Notes: a model not told the origin generated them from the sequence alone. A stretch of DNA of 64,000 nt from Triplophysa rosa (GCF_024868665.1 NC_079895.1:8687069-8751068); one strand, 5' to 3'. Positions 46,801 through 58,716 are shown, counted from the stretch's first letter. Numbers and translations are program-made.

Positions 46801-49116
46801 CTTCAGCGCTGTTTACATATAACTGGACCATCAATACTACTGAAACTAACTGACAGACATCAATTCCTCGCGTATGTTCAAAATGAACCAGTGAAGGGCG
46901 CGAACAGCTCTAATTGGCTAGTTTCCTGAATGACAGTAAGTTTACCCAATCGTGCTCAAAGCAGCACGGGGAGTCAACCAATGACATCTGTTTACCAATA
47001 GCAAGTGTAGTAACAACAGCTATAGTTAAGATAGGTTGTTTTTAAAAGAAAATAAACGTGTTTAGTTTTATTTGAATGTTGCTATATATTTAATTGGTCA
47101 GATGTTTTCATTGCAGTATATGAATAAAATTAACTAATGTATGGTACAAGTTTAATGAATACACACGTTTGGTGCTTGGAAGTGGTTTCTAAAAAACAGG
47201 CACACAAATATAAAATGTTTCAGTGCCATTACATGAAACAAAATTAGGGCTGACGACAATCAACAAAAATGCAGCCACTACTTTTACAAAATAGCAAAAG
47301 AGCAAACAAGATGCTTATGACATACTGCAGGCCTATATGAAAAGATCATTACTAAATGTATTAACATTATGGTAACTTACAGCTCGATGTATTGTCCTAG
47401 AATGATCCTCTTGAATTTGAACAAATCTGTTAAGCCTCTGGCCACATTCTCCAAAGTTCTATTCTGATTACGTTTGTTTTCATATGTTTCTTTAACTGCA
47501 GTTTTAAATCAGTCCATTCTCCTGTCTTTAAGGTTTTTCTCTCTGAGCTAACCAGGTTTAATGTATGGACTGTAGTGGTTAGGCCATAGCCATTCATGAT
47601 ATGAGAAAAAATGAATTTATTAATGATTATCATTAATCATGTTTTTGTTGGCTAGACTATTGCAACTTTTGTCATGTTTACTGCCATGTGCTTTCTCTCC
47701 CTGTTGAAAAAAACAGCCTTATGCTACTGTAGTTAGGTATGTTTTGAAGCATGGTAGCTGGTTTGAGCTGGTCATGTGCGGGGCCCGGTTGCATAAAGCA
47801 GCTTAATTTTTTCCCTTAAGTATGACACTTTAGAGGTGATTTCCCTTTACCGAAGACAATAGGAGAATAACTTTAGTAAAACTTAAGGTATACTTAAGGA
47901 CACACTTAAGGCAAAATTACACTTAAGGTGCTTTATGCAACCGGCTGGTTCTCAGCTTAAACCAGCTACCATGCTTCAAAACATACCTAACCAGCATATG
48001 CTGTTTTTTTCAACGGGGCTGTCATATCACTTTCAGGAAACATGAAAGTTCCAACCTCAAGAGTAGTGCAGCTTTGTAATTTTGACTGTGTATTGTTTAA
48101 ATGTACTGTAGCCTAACTAAACAGTTTGCTAAAAAATTTAACGTAAAAATATGCATATACACTAATAAAAAAACTAAGATCTGACTTAAAAATATGGAAG
48201 AAAACCGTTAAATTATTTGTACAGAAATAAACCTTTATATAATGAGCAACAAATTTAATTACAGAAAATTATCATAATTTTACATAAATTTGTATGTTAC
48301 TTAAGAAAGCAGTAAAAATACTGTATAAATATTACAGTATTTTTTCTCTACAAAAACAAGAAAAACATGTAATTTGTCATTATTGTCTTAACACGTAAAA
48401 TAATATGTGGGTTATTAATTAACAGATAATTGTCTGTAATTTTAATGAAATTTGTATACAATTTAAAAAAAAGAAAAAATTACAGTAAAATATTAAGGTT
48501 TTTTCCTGTTAAAATACAATCTTTTTTTACAGTGTATGATTGTTTGTGTTTAACTATCATAACCATGTTTTTTTTGTAGTAAAATCATGCCATCACATAA
48601 CTAGGCTTCCCATATATTCATATTCAGGATTCTTCCCTAGCTTTCACAAAACAATTCATTTTGTTTTGCAATGTGTAGTCTAGTTTTATGTGATATTAAA
48701 TAGTATTTTTTTGGCTTGAAAACAAATGTGGATGTAACCCTGTAAAGCATATTTTGTTCTGGGTTACTCAACAACAAGATTTTGCTCCGTGTCAGCTCAT
48801 TTGTCTTTTAAATAATTGAACAAGTGTAAAGAGAGAAGGACAATATTTTGGTCGACTATGGGCCTGATTTTGTTTTTTGTTTTCTTCACAGATGGTTCTC
48901 CTGGCTCGGTGTGAGGGTCACTGCAGCCACACGTCCCGATCGGATCCCCTCATATCTTTTAGCTCCGTCCTGAAGCAGCCTTTCAAAAGCACGTGTTTCT
49001 GCTGCCGTCCACACACCTCCAAACTAAAGGCGGTACGCTTGCGGTGCTCGGGCGGGACGCGCATAACCGCCACTTACCGTTACATCCTCGCGTGCAACTG
49101 CGAGGAGTGCAGCTGA
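40867..49116 (+). CDS. ndp: Norrin, secreted cystine-knot ligand of Frizzled-4, complete coding sequence in two exons
   Basis: Known role: Norrin is a secreted cystine-knot factor that binds FZD4 with LRP5/6 and TSPAN12, activates beta-catenin signalling and directs retinal and inner-ear vessel growth. Coding exons are 40867-41058 and 48892-49116 (phase 0 junction between Lys64 and Met65, as in human NDP), giving 138 residues. Residues 1 to about 30 form a signal peptide with a hydrophobic core ([15 protein letters not shown]). The mature part holds eleven cysteines at 45, 61, 71, 75, 99, 101, 102, 116, 132, 134 and 137. Each is exactly six positions after its human counterpart (39 to 131), so the knot and dimer cysteines are intact. 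Signature stretches are [22 protein letters not shown] and [15 protein letters not shown]. The ATG at 40867 was chosen because it immediately precedes the signal peptide; the upstream in-frame codon at 40837 is GTG. Exon 2 begins at an acceptor ending at 40702, so 40703-40866 is 5' UTR. Confidence 0.97.
41858..42175. mobile_element. Angel-like foldback element in ndp intron 2
   Basis: It starts TTCAAGGGGTAGTTCACCC (the first A of TTAA changed) and ends GGGTGAACTATCCCTTTAA. The centre has two mirror-image GATGAGATC...GGGATGAGATC blocks around CTACTGACCCATAGT. Confidence 0.88.
42227..42323. mobile_element. Left-arm fragment of an Angel-like element
   Basis: TTAAAGGGATAGTTCACAC through CATCATTCCAAGTCTGTATG is only the left arm. 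It begins 51 bp after a complete copy in the same orientation. Confidence 0.75.
43566..44125 (+). mobile_element. L2-type LINE, 3' end of ORF2 and tail
   Basis: The frame 43620-43931 contains [27 protein letters not shown], a [17 protein letters not shown] block and [10 protein letters not shown], the C-terminal signature of fish L2/CR1 reverse-transcriptase ORF2. A 3' tail follows, AAGTTGCTTTGGATAAAAGC GTCTGCTAAATG, ending in ATGTAAATATAAATAT. 5'-truncated, as usual for LINEs, and therefore inactive. Confidence 0.82.
46390..46735 (-). other. Candidate spliced non-coding transcript within the EnSpm-like element
   Basis: On the minus strand, strong donors follow 46730 (GTAAAAAC), 46543 (GTAAGTATGT) and 46390 (GTAAGTG). 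An acceptor TTTTTAG lies before 46433 and an acceptor-like CAG/AAG near 46583. Four CCAAT/ATTGG boxes lie just upstream (46914, 46946, 46978 and 46995). The open frames are very short, so a coding role is unlikely. Confidence 0.35.
47699..48018. mobile_element. Palindromic MITE nested in the EnSpm-like element
   Basis: Arms are near-perfect inverted copies: GTTGAAAAAAACAGC...TTAGGTATGTTTTGAAGC ATGGTAGCTGGTTT at the left and its complement at the right (47958-48016). An inner pair, CCGGTTGCATAAAGCAGCTTA / ACTTAAGGTGCTTTATGCAA CCGG, extends the hairpin. No clear target duplication. Confidence 0.75.
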
Positions 49117-52100
49117 ACGCATTTGTCACGGAGAAAGACCCTCTGGGTAAAAGATATAAAAAAAGGTACACTTTATTGCTGATGATTCAGAACATCCATT
49201 TTACGATTCATTAGCGCCGCCGAAGCGTTGCCAGCAATCCACCAAGACTTTAAGAACAATTGTCACGTGTGGGTTTCCAGATGGTCGCCCTACAGTTGCG
49301 CGTGCGCATGCGCTCAGCCAGTCAAACAACTTTTATTGCATTCCATTGTTTAGATCACTGCATGTGTAAAATAGAGGATGCCGACAACAACATCATAAAT
49401 CGTGAGAGAAATGAATTAAGCTTTTTTACAATGTCTGACTAGACTTGATACACAGGCCACATGGATTTTATGCATCACCTTCAGGCAACAGGATGCCAGT
49501 GCGGACTAGCCTATACGTTTGATAATTATGGATGTGTAGTATAGAATTCATGCCCTCATGTTCCAGTATACATTTTGTTTGCTCCACTTTATTAGAGTAA
49601 TATTTTAAAAGCGGAAAGCATTCTTGTAAAAATAACATTGGGGATCATTAAAGACTGTGTAAGCAAGCGTATTCCACTGCTTTAACTGTGGGGTTAACAC
49701 GGATCTATCATGCCGTGTCAGTGTGAAGTCTGTTTATTTCATCATCAATGTCTTTTAATGGCTCATAAACTATAATAGCAACAAGCTGTCAAGCTAATCA
49801 TGTACAGTTATGATACTCTTATGAAATGTTTTTATTGTGGGATTGTGCAGTATAGTCTTTCATATACATACATGTGTGTATATAAGTATATATTGTATGA
49901 AAGAAAGAAAATGCGCATTGTACCACAAATTCCTTAAGTATACGGTAATAAATTCACCCTCCACGAATTCCTTTCTTCTGCTTTCCTGAAACAGTACCGC
50001 TGTGAAATGACAATTTGCTCGCTGGACAGGTTTGTACTCCACTGCCAAACTGACAGCTTTTTGGGTTCCACACATGAATCTAATAAACAGTGCCCTTTTG
50101 TTTTTAAAGACTGACTGCCTGCCTTGTGCTAGCTGTCTTGTTACACATACTTTGGCTCCCCAATACAATGTGACTTTCAGAGGGGCTATAATTAACGTAA
50201 TGGCTAATTTGACAGCATGACAGACAGTCCACATAATAGCTGTCAGTTGAGTTCTCTGTAATTTTTATGGCTGCCCTAAGACATCTCCCCGCTAATATAG
50301 ACGAGACTGGATAAATGAGGCACCTGGTTAAATGTCACATCACATTGTTCTCAGACCTGCCATTAATTCTTATAAAACAGTCCAGGTGTTGTACACGTGC
50401 GTCTTTATCCCCTTTCAAACGAGTGATGATTCAAGCAAAACTGACAGGTGATTTAAACAAAAGCAGTTGAAGTAAACCACTTGAAGTTATTCATTAATCA
50501 CGGTCTTAGTTTTGGCCCAAGAATGTGAATTTTTCTTCTGTTGTATTTCACTTAGTGAAGAAGATGAAATGTAACAGTAGACAAAAAACAAAAGACAAAG
50601 AAGCAACTGACAGAGATTTACAGTCTATATAGGGTTGCCAGCCACAATCCACACACTATTGCGACCATTACGCTACATCCACACATGACTGCAATATCCT
50701 TTTAATCTCTCCTGTAAAATAAAAAATGGAGCTATACATCAATATCAAGCATGGCGGTATTCTGCCCTCACAATTTATTAGACTGTAGACAAGATCAGCT
50801 GCAATTTTTCATTACTGATATTGAATTGGTTATTTAGTCCAATGTGTCTGTACCACTCGCTTTTTTCTTACACAACTTCAATACGATGTCTTAACTGCCA
50901 GGTATCCTTTATGAAAAAAAACTGCTGTTTCAAAAAGGAGAGAAAAATAATGATCTTAAAAACCAGTAAAGCATTTGTATCTCAAACAAATGCTGTAAAG
51001 AATTCTTATTTCCTTGTGTTCGTGTTTGCCTTTGTGCGATACAATACTATTCTTTAAATCACTGATATGATCAAAAGTAATAGACTGACAATAGAATTGA
51101 ACCATTTTTAACATTCTAATATGTTCACTTGGGTTTTCATTTTAACTTATGTAGCAACAACGCCCTCTTGTGGCATTAGCATAAAAGTAACTCAGCATCT
51201 GGCCTGCACTTACACTCAAGACAAGAGCACAACTTCTCTCAACATTTCCTGATGCGTGACCTGTCTTTGAAAGACAGTGTTTCTAAACACAGAAGGATAT
51301 ATTTTAAAAGCATTCAGCGACCAACGGTTTTCACCATCAAAATATGACCAAAAAATTATTGCCATACAATGCCATACAATATCTAAAGTGTATATCTAAA
51401 AGATGTTCTCTGCTGTTATGTTCACTTTAGCTGTTGTTTAAGGGAAAGTCAGCAAATGTCATTGGTACTCGCTTCTCAGTTCTGATTACAATTCACCAAG
51501 CCATCAAAAGTACTTTAGGGTATGAAGTGTTATGATGCTTTTTACAGTATATGTTGTGGAGCTTGATATACGGTGTTTGTATCCTGTTTCAATGGTACAT
51601 TATTTTTGTGCATGTAATGTAAATGAAGCTGACAGCAGAGGTGAGATGTAGGATCGGTAAGGGTCTTCCTTGTATGGATTGTCCCCCTACCCTAAGGAGG
51701 CTACAGAGACGTGCTTGCTTTCAGTCTTGGTAACTTATCTAAATGAGATCAACAGTGGATTTGGATTAGTGGTATGCCCTTATACAATATAAATTGTCTT
51801 GAAAGAACAAAGTTAAATGCGTACGTGATATACTTTTTGTGGTTGTTTTGCTTGTTGGCAATCTTGCAATCAAGAAATTAGAATGACTGAATTTTATTCC
51901 TTTTAAAACGGCCTTTACCAGTATCATTGACCCTTTGTGTTATCATCTGAATGGGAGTGTTTGCTTGTTGGACAGTTTATCTATGCACACATTTCAAGGG
52001 GGCTTTGAGATAAAGAATGAAATCCAGCTTTTCTACAAACCAGTTTTTTCCCACCAGGGTCGTTGGACAATGGGTGAAATATGCTATTAGTCTCAGTGTA

Positions 52101-52779
52101 ACATATAGAAAGCACATACCAATTCTGTCCACTAGATGGCAGCAAATTCAGATACAGTGGCCACTAAAATATAAACTACTTGGATACTGATGTGTGAGCA
52201 TTAGGTAACAATACACTAAATGCCATTTATTTTATATTAGAAAAAGCACAAGACTTTACGAAAATGCATTCCACTTTTGATTGAATAAGTGGATGTAAGA
52301 AACTGCACAAAAAAAGTAAATAAAATAAAACGGTTATCAAGCGTTTTCGGGAGACAGAATGTTGCATTTACTTTTTATAATTATTATATAATATTTCTTT
52401 AATGAAACATACCCTAAATAAAATTAGGCCTATTACACAGGCCTATCACTGACACAATACTGATACAATAGCCTACCCTTATTTACACTTTATATTATAT
52501 TATTGTTTTTCTGCATTAATATATGTATATACGAAATATATACACATTACAACTATTTCATATGTCGCATATACTGTACTGTCTTATTTGCACAATGTTG
52601 TAACAGGAGCCTATAGAGAGAAGCTTCGGTGTATTTACCCCAGTGCTCTTCAGATGTGTCATTCCCAATGACATGAGTCGGGGGGCGGGGCTGAAAGTGC
52701 TGCTCTTAACACAGATGCGGAGCGGCTCTTCTGAGCGCCACACGGAGAGACGGAAAGAGAGAGGGAGAGCAACAGCACC
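49117..52779. other. ndp-mao intergenic region
   Basis: It holds the ndp 3' UTR (possible signals ATTAAA near 49647 and AATAAA near 49946) and about 2.5 kb with no recognised gene or repeat. The open frames are short and unrelated. GC content rises from about 52675 into the mao promoter. Confidence 0.5.
52681..52691 (+). promoter_or_regulatory. GC box (Sp1-type) upstream of mao
   Basis: GGGGGCGGGGC lies about 90 bp before the mao ATG, in a locally GC-rich stretch with no convincing TATA box. Mammalian MAO promoters are driven through Sp1-family sites, so the placement is as expected. This is inference from the motif only. Confidence 0.5.
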
Positions 52780-52828
52780 ATGACCGCAAGCACACACGAC
52801 GTGATTGTGATTGGCGGAGGCATCTCAG
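52780..52828 (+). CDS. mao: Monoamine oxidase, first coding exon only
   Basis: Known role: a flavoenzyme of the mitochondrial outer membrane that oxidatively deaminates amines such as serotonin and dopamine; fish have one mao gene. The exon reads MTASTHDVIVIGGGISG, with the last codon split by a GTTAGT donor at 52829. VIVIGGGISG is the FAD-binding beta-alpha-beta motif (GxGxxG) that opens all MAO proteins, and exon 1 of MAO genes ends at this place. The second exon (family sequence starting LSAAKLL) was not found in the remaining 11 kb, so intron 1 runs past the right edge. The position next to ndp in the same direction matches the NDP-MAOB arrangement in tetrapods. Motif, splice phase and synteny agree, although only 16 complete codons are visible. 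Confidence 0.92.
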
Positions 52829-54881
52829 GTTAGTGTTATCGAAATAATGCATAAAACCTTCACATAATCTCAGCACATTTAACGCACTTTCAAAAAAAAC
52901 TTTCTATCACCGTACGTTAGCTCTAAGGCGGTTAATAGCCTACAAATTTCATAGTTATTATAATCGCCATTGAGTAATATTAGACGCACGATTGACCCGA
53001 CTCGTCGATTTCTAAAGCTATTGCGTCTTATTTTATCGTTGCTTTTATAAAAGGTGTGTGTTTTATACGATAGACTGTGGTTAGTTTTGTCAGAGTTTAA
53101 ATTAATTTGCTCGCGATGTTACCTGAGCGCTTTCTTCCACTTCCGTGGAATGATTATATCATATTCATAACGGCGGATGTGGAGACCGTTAGGCTAAGTG
53201 TGTTTCTGTAGTAACTTAAATGATGCACGGCTAGTGCACGGACGCATCTAGCATCGTGTGCGTCCCTGTTATTTCTATTTGAGTATAGAGAAGTAGGCGT
53301 GTTTTAGTATAAGTGGTTTTGTTTATTTGTGTTAATTGAGTTTGTTTCGTAGCTGAAATTATATTGGCTTCTGCAGTCATGTGTAGCCTGTATCATGTAA
53401 CTGAATCATTCAACTGTATCTGTTAAATAGACTTGTTTGATGCAACAGGTCAAGACTTACTAGACAAGACTACTAAGTGGGATTTGAAGTGGTCTGTCAC
53501 ACTGTTTACACTACAGCCTGGGTTAGGAATTCATACTGTACTATATCCTTGGCATTGCAGTGCTCTTATAAACCAAGGTTAAAGCTTTCTAAAAAAATGT
53601 ACAGAGCATGTTTATTATTCTAGAGTTAAGCAGAGTTCAGACACTTTGGTATTTCAACCATCCCAGTAAGATGAACAGCATGCATAAGCCCCGGTGGAGA
53701 ACCAAGTTCAGTGTTCCCCTAGGTTTACGGCTTTCATACTAGAACTGGACAGAGAGTATAGACATAGAATACAGAGAGCAGAGGAGAATTGTAAAGGCGC
53801 GACCACGTAGAAACAGAAATGAATGCTATTTAGTTTGTTTAGTACGAGAACAAGGTATAGACATGTTATATAGGAAAGGTAACCTTAAATTACTTCTCTT
53901 GTGATCTAACGCTACATAAAAAATTCAATTAACTTGACCTTCAAGGTGGGCGGGAGGTGCCGTTGGAGGGGCGGGGTGCCCCCCTAAAGTAATGGTAGGA
54001 GAAGTTATGAAGTTATAGCCCCTGCTTGCCTGTAAAGGTGATTTTTCTTAGAGAGAGATTTGTACTACAATGATACAGTCCTGATTTTAAATATACTATG
54101 TGTTTCTGCATCATGCGTTGTGTGACCTATTTCCACTGTAGAAAACATATAATGTCCCTACGGTTTTGACTTGACAGGAAATTCAATCCTGGCCCTGTCA
54201 TGTAAACGGACTTGTTCACACAGTGTCTGTGCATCATGATATACAGGTTTGGAGAATTTATTCACAGCTGAGAGGGAATAATACGCTGAATGAAATATTA
54301 CCTGTGTAAGAGCAGCATTCCTGGAAAAAAAACATCCAGAAAACAGAGTCAAGATGTCTTGCTCACACAGATAATATTTAGTCTGATGTTTTATATTGTT
54401 ATTTATAAGTGAATAAAAGGTCTTTATCTGGCCGAGCTTTAATTGTGGACAAAGAGGTTAGCAGATTAATAGTCCATGTCTTTAACTCAATGCCCATGTA
54501 GACATTACAACTGATTATTCAAACCTGTTATAAAAAACTACATAATCAGAAATGCTGTTATAATACTGCAGTGTTTTAAAATCCAAAAAGTGAATGGGTG
54601 TAATCAGTCACCATTATATAACAAGAGCACACATGATTGCCCAATGACCTGGTGTCACCCAATCCACAGCTATAAATCCATTTATCAACACAAGAGCTTT
54701 GATTTCCTGCCAAGGTTCGACAAGAGTCCTTGCTGAACAGATTTCACCTTGGAATCTTGTAACTCTACATGTGTGCAATGCATGCAGTATTTCTGTATTT
54801 CATCCATAATAGCATGAAGCAAGCCTCCAATTATGTATTTATTATCTCCTAGAGACTGTGGACATTTTCTTATCTCCTACT
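52829..54881. other. mao intron 1, 5' part
   Basis: No coding exon or known repeat seen. A GC-rich patch (GGTGGGCGGGAGG ... GAGGGGCGGGG at 53944-53976) has two Sp1-like boxes and could be an intronic regulatory site, but nothing else supports this. Confidence 0.4.
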
Positions 54882-55530
54882 TTAAAGCGGCCGTATCTCA
54901 GACAGTTTCTGCATATCTCATTTTAATCTTGAGTACTTACAGAATAGTATCGCACCCTTAAAATATCTGTAGAGTCTTTAGTTTGATCACATTTATAAAA
55001 GACAGATACAGCTGTACGGTTATTTACAAAAACATACGACGCGTGTGGAAGTGACATCAGTTTCATCTTTTATCGCTGGGACCGTGGTTCCATCTATCAG
55101 ATTCAAACGATCTCCAAATCCAGTGTTATATCCACCGTTTATATAACATTCATCACCCAAATGCAGTGAACAAACAAATACAGCTGAACTTCGCGAACGT
55201 AGTGCTCTCACTCTCTCCTGCACGCAAGTGAAAGTGACCTGTGCTCATGATCCTTCTCCCGCTGTCCTTGGTTGAAGCGTGCCGCGTGCTTTTCCGGGAG
55301 AATTGTCCAATAAGGGACTAAGAAAAATTGTTACGAAACGGATTTTCATGTTCGAAAAAAACTTTCCGAAACCTGTTCGAATGCTGGGGGAGTGTATCGA
55401 GCACAGAAATACTACGCCATACGTCCAACTCGTTTTTTGACAAGTTGACCATGTCAAGCATGAGATGACAACACGTTTAACATCGTAAATAACTCAGAAT
55501 GCATGAAACACCATTGCACGGCCGCTTTAA
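54882..55530. mobile_element. TTAA-ended foldback element, second family
   Basis: TTAAAGCGGCCGTATCTCAG at the left and GCACGGCCGCTTTAA at the right. The right two-thirds (55250-55500) is homologous to 9480-11130, including GGGAGTGTATCGAGCACAG and GCATGAAACACC. It preserves the SINE-free sequence ACGAAACGGATTTTCATGTT. Confidence 0.75.
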
Positions 55531-56147
55531 CACCTGCTACTTTCCTTACAAGCATCATTGATCAGAGAGGTCAAAACAAGCAATGCAATTCCTGCAATGA
55601 CACACAGTTGTGCTTCACAAAAATACATACAGTGGATATAGAAAACACCCCCCCCCTTCAAAAATCACATTGTGTTGCTTTGCAGCTTGAAATGAAGATG
55701 GACACAGTTTTTGTTTTATCCAGCTGTATTTACTCAGTGCAACTTATAACATCCAAGAGAAAGACATAACACCAACATGTCAGAAAAAGATAAAAATCAA
55801 TAAAAAACTAGAATCACTGAGTTGGAAAAAAGGCTCACCCCCTTGTGTCAGTATTTTGTTGAACCACCTTTTGCTTTAATTACAGCCTTTAGTCTGTTGG
55901 GATATACAGTATCTCTACTAACTTTGCACATCTAGACTGCAATATTTGCACTCTTCTTTGCAGAACTGCTCAAGTTCAGTTAAATTTGATGGTGACCTTT
56001 TGTGGACTGCGGTCTTCAAGTCATGCCACAGATTTTCAATGGGGTTCAAGTCTGGGCTTTGACTAGGCCATGCAAGGACATTCACCTGTTTCTCCTTTAA
56101 CCACTTTGTGGTCAGTTTTGCTGTGTGCTTTGGGTCGTTGTCATGTT

Positions 56148-56728
56148 TAGGGTTGGGAATCGAAAATAAATTCCAATTTAGAATCGGAATCGAAAGGCTA
56201 GGAATCGGATCGGAATCGAAAGGAATAGGAATCGGATACTTGAGATTAAAATTTGAATTCCTCTTATCAATTCCTGTGTGCATATTTTCAGAAAAGTACA
56301 TGCGTTGCATGATCTGCTGATATGTCAATAAAAGCCCTTATGAAAATTATCGATATTTTTTACTATAGTAAGCATAGTTTAGCTATAGAATTTGTATTAA
56401 AGCACAGGAATCACAAATTAACCATAGTTGCATTATAGTAACTGCAGTTTAACCATGATGTAGTTCAACTATGATAATACAAATTGTAATAAATCAGAAA
56501 AGGTGTGTTTCTATGTTTAAATATACACAAAACAGTGCTCATATATATATATATATATATATTGCAAACCAACAAGTCAATAAGCAGGCTAAAGGACCAT
56601 ACAGGTTGATATCTAAATGTTTTACTTCAACTGTGGAATCGAAACTGGGAATCGATAAGAATCGAAATCGATAAGCAGAATCAGGATTGAAATCGGAATC
56701 GATAAAATTGAAACGATTCCCAACCCTA
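56148..56728. mobile_element. hAT element nested in the Tc1-like unit
   Basis: TAGGGTTGGGAATCG at both ends in opposite orientation. GTCATGTT is duplicated exactly (56140-56147 and 56729-56736). The ends carry repeated GGAATCGA/GAATCGAT motifs. An (AT)n microsatellite occupies 56541-56561. Confidence 0.92.
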
Positions 56729-57100
56729 GTCATGTTGGAAGATAAACCTTCTTCCCATAGACAATTTTCTGGCAGAGGGCAGTAGTGTTGTCACGGTACC
56801 AAAATTTCAGTAGTCGGTACCAATACCAGTAAAATTCCACGGTTCTCGGTACCAATTTCGGTACCAAAGCAAAACACCAGTACATGCTAATTGAAACACA
56901 ATTTTATTAATAAAGCTCATTATTAATATAAATGTATAGAAAGCAATGCCATTTTGTATACATGAAGTATACAAGTGAATTGTTCCCGAAATGGTTGCGT
57001 GCTCACTGCTGATGCTGATGAACATCCTCCTCAGTCTGCTGCTGTATAAGACAAATAGAATAAACTTCAGTAAGTCAACTGACTGAACAAACATGCATAT

Positions 57101-57257
57101 TTTGGATTTGGATTTTGGATTCAATTTATTGTCATTGCACATGTACAAGTACAAGGCAACGAAATGTGACCTCTGCATTTAACCCATCCAGAGAGTAGTG
57201 AACACACGTACCCCCGGAGCAGTGGGCAGCTATCACTACAGCGCCCGGGGAGCAAGT
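57101..57257 (-). repeat. Non-LTR 3' end inserted in the hAT, cut off at an N gap
   Basis: Read on the minus strand: CTCCCCGGGCGCTGTAGTG, GTGGGTTAAATGCAGAGG-like sequence, TTTCGTTGCCTTGTACTTGT, ATGTGCAATGACAATAAATT and a short tail of ATCCAAA units. This is the 3' part of a very common fish SINE/LINE. Its 5' part is missing at the N. Confidence 0.65.
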
Positions 57258-57258
57258 N
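57258..57258. other. Single-N assembly gap
   Basis: One undetermined base joins two diverged copies of the same sequence of about 178 bp (56922-57100 and 57259-57433). This looks like a scaffold join between two alleles. Confidence 0.85.
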
Positions 57259-58714
57259 ATTAATATAAATGTATAGAAAGCAATGCCATTTTGTATACAT
57301 GAAGTATACAAGTGAATTGTTCCCGAAATGGTTGTGTGCTCACTGGGGTCTTTCATGCTGATGAACATCCTCCTCAGTCTGCTGCTGTATAAGACAAATA
57401 GAATAAACTTCAGTAAGTCAACTGACTGAACAAACATGCATATGCAATATTAAAACAAACCTCAGTTTTTATACTGCATTTACACAAGATTACTTACATT
57501 AAGGTAACTGTATATATTCAAATAAATAAATGCAACAGATATATTTTTCTTTAGTTTAAATGTGGCTTTTTAAACCTAATAGTTATCTATCCAAGACATA
57601 CACATTGCTAGTCATACAGTTAGTATGCTAGTTTTCTAGCACATAGATTTCAGATAGGCCTAAATAAAATAGGTACTGTAAAGCCCATCCCGCCCTCCCA
57701 TTTATTTTACCCCATTACAGTTATAAAAGCATTAAATGGTTAATAAGGACACTTGACTGGATTAGCATTGGCGCTAACAAATTAACACGAAAACAGGGAC
57801 GTTTATTTTAACGTAACCTTTAATTTAACATATGATACAACATTCATAATGCAAACGCGAACAGAATTTGAAACTTACCGCTTGAACTTGTTAACTTAAA
57901 TCCAGATGTTTCCTCCTTTCACAACAAAACTCTGTTAGTTTTCTTCGTGATATGACTTTAATCTGAAGTATTTCTGTGCGCATCTCTTGTGGATCGGCGC
58001 CGCGCTTATCCGCTCATCACGTCTTGTTGCGTCTATGAAAAGTTTCCGACTGACAACCTGTCAGACAGAGCATCAGTACCCGGTTGACCCGGTACGTCAG
58101 TGGTACCGGGTCTTATGAAAATGAGGTACCGACAACTTTTTTATTTTTAGGTACCGACTTGGACCAGAAGTACCGGTACTTTTGACAACACTAGAGGGCA
58201 GTAGATTTTCCTCAAGAATTTGACGGTATTTTGCTCCACCCATTTTACCTTCTATCCTGACCAGTGCTCCAGTCCCTGATGCAGAGAAACACCCCCATAA
58301 CAGGATATTATCACATCCATGCTTTACGGTAGGAATGGTGTTTTTTTTTGGATGGTGAGCTGTATTGGATTGGTTAGACAACCGTGCCGAAAATTCCAAG
58401 CCGAGAACAGTTTGTAATCGTGCCGTGTCGAACCAGGCTCACTTGGAAACATAAATGTAACCGTTTCCTACTGTGCTTAGAACAGTTCGGCGCGATGGTG
58501 GAAAAGCACTCATAGTTTAGTGTTGAGGCCAAATAATTCAATTTAGTCTCATCTGACCATAACACCTTTTTCCATGTGGCCTCAGAATCTTCAAGGTGCG
58601 TTTTGGCAAAGCTCAGTCATGACTGCATAAGGCCTTTCTTGAGGAGTGACATTTTCTTGCAACCCTCCCATACAAGCCAGATTGAAAATGAATTTCCTCC
58701 TTGAGGACAAATAA

Positions 58715-58716
<2 letters not shown>

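Larger units (their letters stand above)
45147..48534. mobile_element. EnSpm/CACTA-like element, 3.4 kb, non-autonomous
   Basis: The left end is CACTGTAAAAAAAAATAT and the right end is ATCTTTTTTTACAGTG, inverted. A 2-bp TA is repeated at 45145-45146 and 48535-48536. Sub-terminal regions repeat short TTACAGnAAAAnACTGT motifs, as in fish EnSpm elements. No transposase was found. The middle (46380-47030) carries splice-like signals and CCAAT boxes on the minus strand. Confidence 0.65.
56783..58193. mobile_element. hAT element of the TAGTGTTGTCACGGTACC family, nested
   Basis: TAGTGTTGTCACGGTACC at the left; AGTACCGGTACTTTTGACAA CACTA at the right. GAGGGCAG is duplicated exactly (56775-56782 and 58194-58201). 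It holds a partial minus-strand SINE/LINE 3' end and a single-N gap at 57258. Confidence 0.92.
55940..58690 (-). pseudogene. Broken Tc1-type transposase
   Basis: The minus-strand pieces are 58202-58370 ([35 protein letters not shown]) and 55940-56147 ([27 protein letters not shown]), the middle and C-terminal DDE-domain signatures of Tc1 transposases. A further piece at 58515-58690 holds earlier DDE-domain sequence (the SDETKLN-type motif). Three insertions and several frame changes separate them, so no protein can be made. Confidence 0.85.

Noticed and set aside
49860..50234. A 124-codon minus-strand frame between ndp and mao
   Set aside because: Low complexity with no recognisable domain; a single open frame of this size is expected by chance in a window of this length.
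57259..57433. True tandem duplication within the hAT
   Set aside because: The copies meet at a single N and differ by a retroposon insertion, which fits two joined alleles better, though this is not proven.
56807..57437. Two similar minus-strand frames as a duplicated gene
   Set aside because: They are the two copies of the same hAT interior on either side of the N gap, not a gene family.
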